49,106 nucleotides of DNA from Lingula anatina. Lineage: Eukaryota > Brachiopoda > Lingulata > Lingulida > Lingulidae. The stretch is from assembly GCF_001039355.2 (NCBI RefSeq), contig NW_019775291.1, positions 6,672-55,777 of the forward strand. The letters are read 5' to 3'. The notes beneath the pieces were generated by a model. That model ran no database searches. It saw nothing but the letters and a program-made list of their open reading frames with translations, and was not told where the DNA came from. This document shows positions 45,055 to 49,106 of this stretch, in pieces. The translations under genes were made by a program, and so were the position numbers. Positions within the stretch are counted from its first letter, which is position 1, and the number at the start of each line of letters is the position of its first letter.

Positions 45055-48000
45055 TTAGGCATATGTTCTATACTGATTGAGAAGTTTTGTAATCTCTTCT
45101 TGGGCAGTTTTGTCCTAAAAAGATAAAGTTGAAATACATAATCATATTTCTTTTCATCTTCCCAATAATAATGCTACAATTTAAATATTATGCAGCCTTT
45201 TCGATGTATTGTTATATTTCTTTCACTTATAGTTTAATACTTAGTAACTTTAAAATTTTGAAAACATATATGCTCTTGTCTAATTCCTATTATTTTTATT
45301 GTAATATACATATTAGGATACTTATATAAATAATGTATATGTTTTAATATCAGGCATTTTCTAAAATATGTGGCTATGGTGTCTTAATATATTCATTACA
45401 TGTAATTTCCCCTTATTATTGCTCATTTGGAGATTATCTTAAGGACGACAAAAGCACAGGTTAGAATGCTCTTTTCCTCTGCATTCCACTGACCACTTGC
45501 ATACTTACATCTTGACTGGAGCCTACAAGAGCATCAGCTTTCTCCAACCACAGTACTGCCGAGCTGTAGTCTTTTTTTTCAATGAAACTCTGAGATTTAT
45601 AATATGAATAAATTATTGCAAATCAACAAATTGACTCTTTGAAAGAGCATTTTTCTTTAAATGATATTTAAAAGTAAACTAGTTTGAATTTCTTTACCTT
45701 TTGCTTGGAATCAAGGAAAATGACAAAACAACGGACATTTATCTATGATTAATGATTGTACCTATGTATGCAAAGAGCTGAGAAACTGTCTTCTATTTAA
45801 ATAAACTTCCACTGAATAGGTAGATTTAGCTATTATCGCTGTTATTACCTTTGCTAAGTATAACATATTTTCTTTCCATTTGCCTGGGCTCAATCTCTCA
45901 GCCTAAAATAGAAGGAGACCTGGTTACCCATATAGATGAAAGTAATTACTTAGACATAAATCTATACAAATTATGGGTCATCATCATGTAATCATGTAAT
46001 TAGTTGCAGCAATTAGTAGTCAAATCTTAGTACAGGCATTTTCAATGTTACGAATTTTACATGTTGATTTGCTGAGGAGTCTTAAGTTTTTTTCCACTTT
46101 TCTCACCTCCTTGAAATGCTTCAAAGCTTCATCAATGGTTGCAGTAGGTGGAGTAGCAAATAACGTGGATGCAACTTTTCTTTCTATCCAGGTTAACATA
46201 TAGACCTAATGTTTGAATAAAATGTACTCATCTAAGGCTACATTCACAATGAAACTATCGCAGTAGGTAGTTCCATTGTACTAGGTAGATATTAGTGTCA
46301 GGTCCTAACTCCACAGGGAAATTATCATACATGGAACTTAGGGCGCAATCCCAAAGATTTTAGATAGATCTATCCCCGTGGGGAGTCTCACTAGATTACT
46401 GTCAGATAATCCGGCTTAAATGTCCGTCCCGACTACTACACGCTGTAAGGGGGTAATTAACTTTCTTGCCCACTCGGCTGACAGCTATTTAGTGTGAACC
46501 CCCAGGGAGTTAGGTCGATCTAGTTGGATCGATCTAATCTCTGGGAATGGGGTCTTACTCTGCAGGGGAAATTATCATACTAGGTACTTACTCCATGGGA
46601 CTCTTGCTGAATGTAATCAGATTAACAGATTAAAATACCTCCTCCTGGCATTGAGTAGAATACAGAACAGACGGTGATTATACCAGTACATTGCAAACAA
46701 GAGGCGGCATGTTAATTTGTTAACCTTACTGCACTCATTGAGAATCCCCACAGAGTTAATTTGAACTGCCAAGTACAATAGTTTCATTGTGAACATACTG
46801 CCCTAAGGTATACTATCATAATCATGGCCAGATATGCATATGAAATATATGTAGTAGTACAGGTAACAAAAATAATCATTTTTACTCCAAAAATTTAACA
46901 AAAAGACAAAAAAATGAGGGAAACTTACCCCATAGCACCACCTGCCCAAGAGATGGTGAAGTGACGGATCACTTGGATTTATGGCTATAGCCTTCTCAAT
47001 GTGATCCTAGAAAACACATGGACTGAACATTTTTATAACCTTCATAACAAAATTTTGGTCATATTGCAAGTATGTATGAAACACTAAGATGAAAAGAAGA
47101 ATAAAAATATGCCAGACAAGCATTAGTTGTACAAAGTATACTAATTGCCTACTCTATATATCAGTCATTTACCACATACTAAAATTACTATTATACATCT
47201 CAGACAAATCATGTTTGGCCTTTTTTTATACTTCCTAAGCTTTAAATTAAATGACTATGACTAATGATCTACATTTTAAAATGTAATGCATAATATTATA
47301 TAAATAAAATAAAAAAAAAAGAGATACCTTAAACTCATAACCACTTTTAATCTTAACTTGCATTCCTTCAATTTCTCCTATGCTGCCCAATGTTATAGCA
47401 TACCTACAAAATAATCATAGAGTTTGTTAAGGTTGTGAGAGAAATCCAAAGTACATAAATAGTGCGAATGCATTAAATAAAAGAGCTGCACATTAAATTT
47501 TGTAAAAAAAAAAAAATAATAAAATAAAAAAAAAAATTGATCTGCAGACCTTCATGCTTAGAAACATCTTATCACACAACTTTTACAACACTTTTTTTCT
47601 TCACTTAGCTTAAGTCAAGGAAACAATTATATAAGGGAGCGTTCAGAAGAACACATCGTACTAGCTGGATCAATCCAACTCTGGGGATTCCTGCTTTAGT
47701 GTACTTAATGTAATCAGCTTAATTGTCTGACAGGCCTCCTGGACCAGCAGGGGGGTAATTAACTTTCATGTCTGTTCGGCTCTCAGAAGCTCTTTCACGC
47801 GAGGAAGCTTCTCAGACAATTAAGCTGATTACACTGAATGCACTGAAGTAATAATACCCTGCAGAGATGGACTTGTAACATACAACCCTTTCATACCATT
47901 TATGAGCCTCTGCTTTATTCTCATCTATACTGAAGGCATCTTGGGCACTATCCCTAGCTTCGTATACTAGACTCTTCTTCCTTTCATCATTTCCTCTTCC

Positions 48001-49025
48001 ATTCTCAATTTGTGATAAGAAATATGCTGCCTTTGACAACCTCCAAAGGAAGTCTGGGTTCTGTGAATACTGAAATAGTAAGAAATACAGTTAAAACTCA
48101 ATGTTTAGAGAGGTGCAGCTGTCTCCTGATTGTGAACCACCGTACCAGCCAGGTATATGCTTGGAAGTGAAACAATATTAGGTAACAAATACTTCAGTTT
48201 TCAGCTGACATAAAGTGTATGAGAAGTAGGGTTGAAAGGAAGGGTTGGGGAGCAAATATGAATTACCTCTCACTTTTTTTTTTTTCAAAAATCTAAATTC
48301 AACTTAATGATAAGACATGGCAACCTTTGCAGTGACATAGGTTGTAGAAGCCACAAACCACATTAATAATAATCCTGGCTTAACAAGCATTACAAGGAAT
48401 AAGTCTAATCTACCCCAGGAATTAATCCTATCCAGATTACTGCCCTACATTCACAATACCACATCTTTATGTTATCCAATTCATGCCAAGATTCTTTTTT
48501 GTTCAATCCCTGTTTTTTTTCTTTCTCGATATATTTATCAAATGCCTAATCAATATTACATTTTGTCTGTCTTCTCTTGTAAAGAGCTAAAAGAAAACTT
48601 TGTAAGTGTGTTCATGCAACTCTAGGTCAGCCAAGTAGACCAGAAAATTTGAAGTAATGGAAAAAATTTTAAAAAATAATAAATAATAAATAAATAAGAA
48701 AATACTTTACTAGTATTCATGTTGCTTTAGTAAAATTTGATCTGATCACTGATTAAAAAGAAAATTAAATGCTAGCTTGTTTCAAGTGTTAAATGTTGTT
48801 CAATTGCATGCCCAAATATTAAACTATCAATGACATACTGTTAAAATGTCTTTCTTTGCTGCTAGAAGGTTGTAAGCATTTTCCTTTTCTTGATCAGAGC
48901 CTTCCAGTAACTTATCCACAGTTTCAAATAGTTTTTGGGTTGATGTTTTCAATGGTTTTCCCTTCAAGGACTGGCTACTCAAACTTCCACTATCATATTC
49001 TCTGGAGGTTTCATATTCTTCATCA
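45055..49025 (-). CDS. RMDN: RMDN-family microtubule-dynamics/tethering TPR protein, 5' partial
   Basis: Eight minus-strand exons: 49025-48839, 48060-47897, 47403-47328, 47006-46929, 46205-46107, 45902-45849, 45589-45509 and 45114-45055. All junction phases agree, and the first exon begins with the last base of a codon split across an upstream intron, so the gene continues beyond the right edge. The visible 265 residues hold an acidic, Ser-rich lead ([13 protein letters not shown]), a helical segment [20 protein letters not shown], then the RMDN TPR region with [34 protein letters not shown] and LWLEKA. Spacing agrees with human RMDN1-3; GRWCY and the acidic lead point towards RMDN2/3 (RMDN3/PTPIP51 sits on mitochondria and contacts the ER protein VAP). 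Any N-terminal membrane anchor would lie outside the window. The stop is followed by AT-rich DNA without a clear AATAAA. Confidence 0.88.
46232..46808. mobile_element. Foldback element in RMDN intron, copy B
   Basis: Counterpart of 41777-42354 with the same CTAAGG edges and inverted ends; the two diverge more inside (about 46300-46550) than the surrounding intron does. Confidence 0.6.
47692..47849. mobile_element. Small inverted-repeat element in RMDN intron, copy B
   Basis: Counterpart of 43233-43389, with the same arms and centre. Confidence 0.7.
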
Positions 49026-49106
49026 CTAAAAAATAACAATACAACCTGAATGTCATAGTTCACATGAATAACAAAACTCCTATAAACAGGGTACTTACAT
49101 GAATAA

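Larger units (their letters stand above)
43992..48442. repeat. 4.5-kb direct duplication, copy B
   Basis: Second copy of 39493-43983. On its right it continues into unique intron sequence and the upstream RMDN exon at 48839, so this copy is the one linked to the 5' part of the gene. Confidence 0.95.

Noticed and set aside
1-49106. CRISPR arrays, rRNA genes, operons, ribosome binding sites
   Set aside because: Not applicable to this eukaryotic sequence; no regularly spaced repeats and no rRNA gene were seen (only the short guide complement to 28S).

Overview
This is animal nuclear DNA. It is AT-rich, its genes are split by short GT-AG introns, it carries many microsatellites and small inverted-repeat elements, and its protein genes are metazoan in type (RMDN family, DHHC acyltransferase, a secreted CE4 chitin deacetylase, an LRR protein). 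The overall look (low GC, frequent acatgta words, heavy indel/SNP divergence between near-identical copies) suggests a marine lophotrochozoan, most likely a mollusc such as a bivalve. That assignment is inference.

Layout. 1-2.3 kb: no gene seen. 3.07-6.23 kb (+): an eight-exon gene for a basic, coiled-coil protein that may be a small kinetochore-associated (SKAP/KNSTRN-like) protein. 9.47-11.27 kb (+): a secreted, six-cysteine, mostly helical small protein that looks like a four-helix cytokine. A second copy of 4.23-11.29 kb follows directly (11.29-18.46 kb), joined by a single N. It repeats the last six exons of the first gene and the whole cytokine-like gene. 22.25-25.96 kb (-): a three-exon secreted chitin deacetylase with a CBM19-like domain, a mucin-like linker and a CE4 domain. 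31.78-32.68 kb (-): an intronless DHHC-type palmitoyltransferase whose signature reads DLHC. 33.55-34.37 kb (+): an intronless leucine-rich-repeat gene, divergent from it. 40.6-49.1 kb (-): an RMDN (regulator of microtubule dynamics) TPR gene running off the right edge; its last seven exons are present twice, again joined at a single N.

The most notable region is 35.8-39.0 kb (+). Four intact C/D-box snoRNAs and a decayed fifth one each sit in a separate intron of what looks like a spliced non-coding host gene with 66-70 nt exons. All four share a guide next to the D box that pairs for 11 nt with a highly conserved stretch near the 5' end of 28S rRNA. One host exon is split by a 304-bp inverted-repeat element with a 7-bp target duplication, and one snoRNA+exon unit has been tandemly duplicated together with a transposon end.

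Assembly caution. Four isolated Ns (11291, 20790, 23364, 43987) each lie at or near direct or inverted duplications. The two large duplications cut genes mid-structure, so they may be unmerged haplotypes rather than true tandem duplications.
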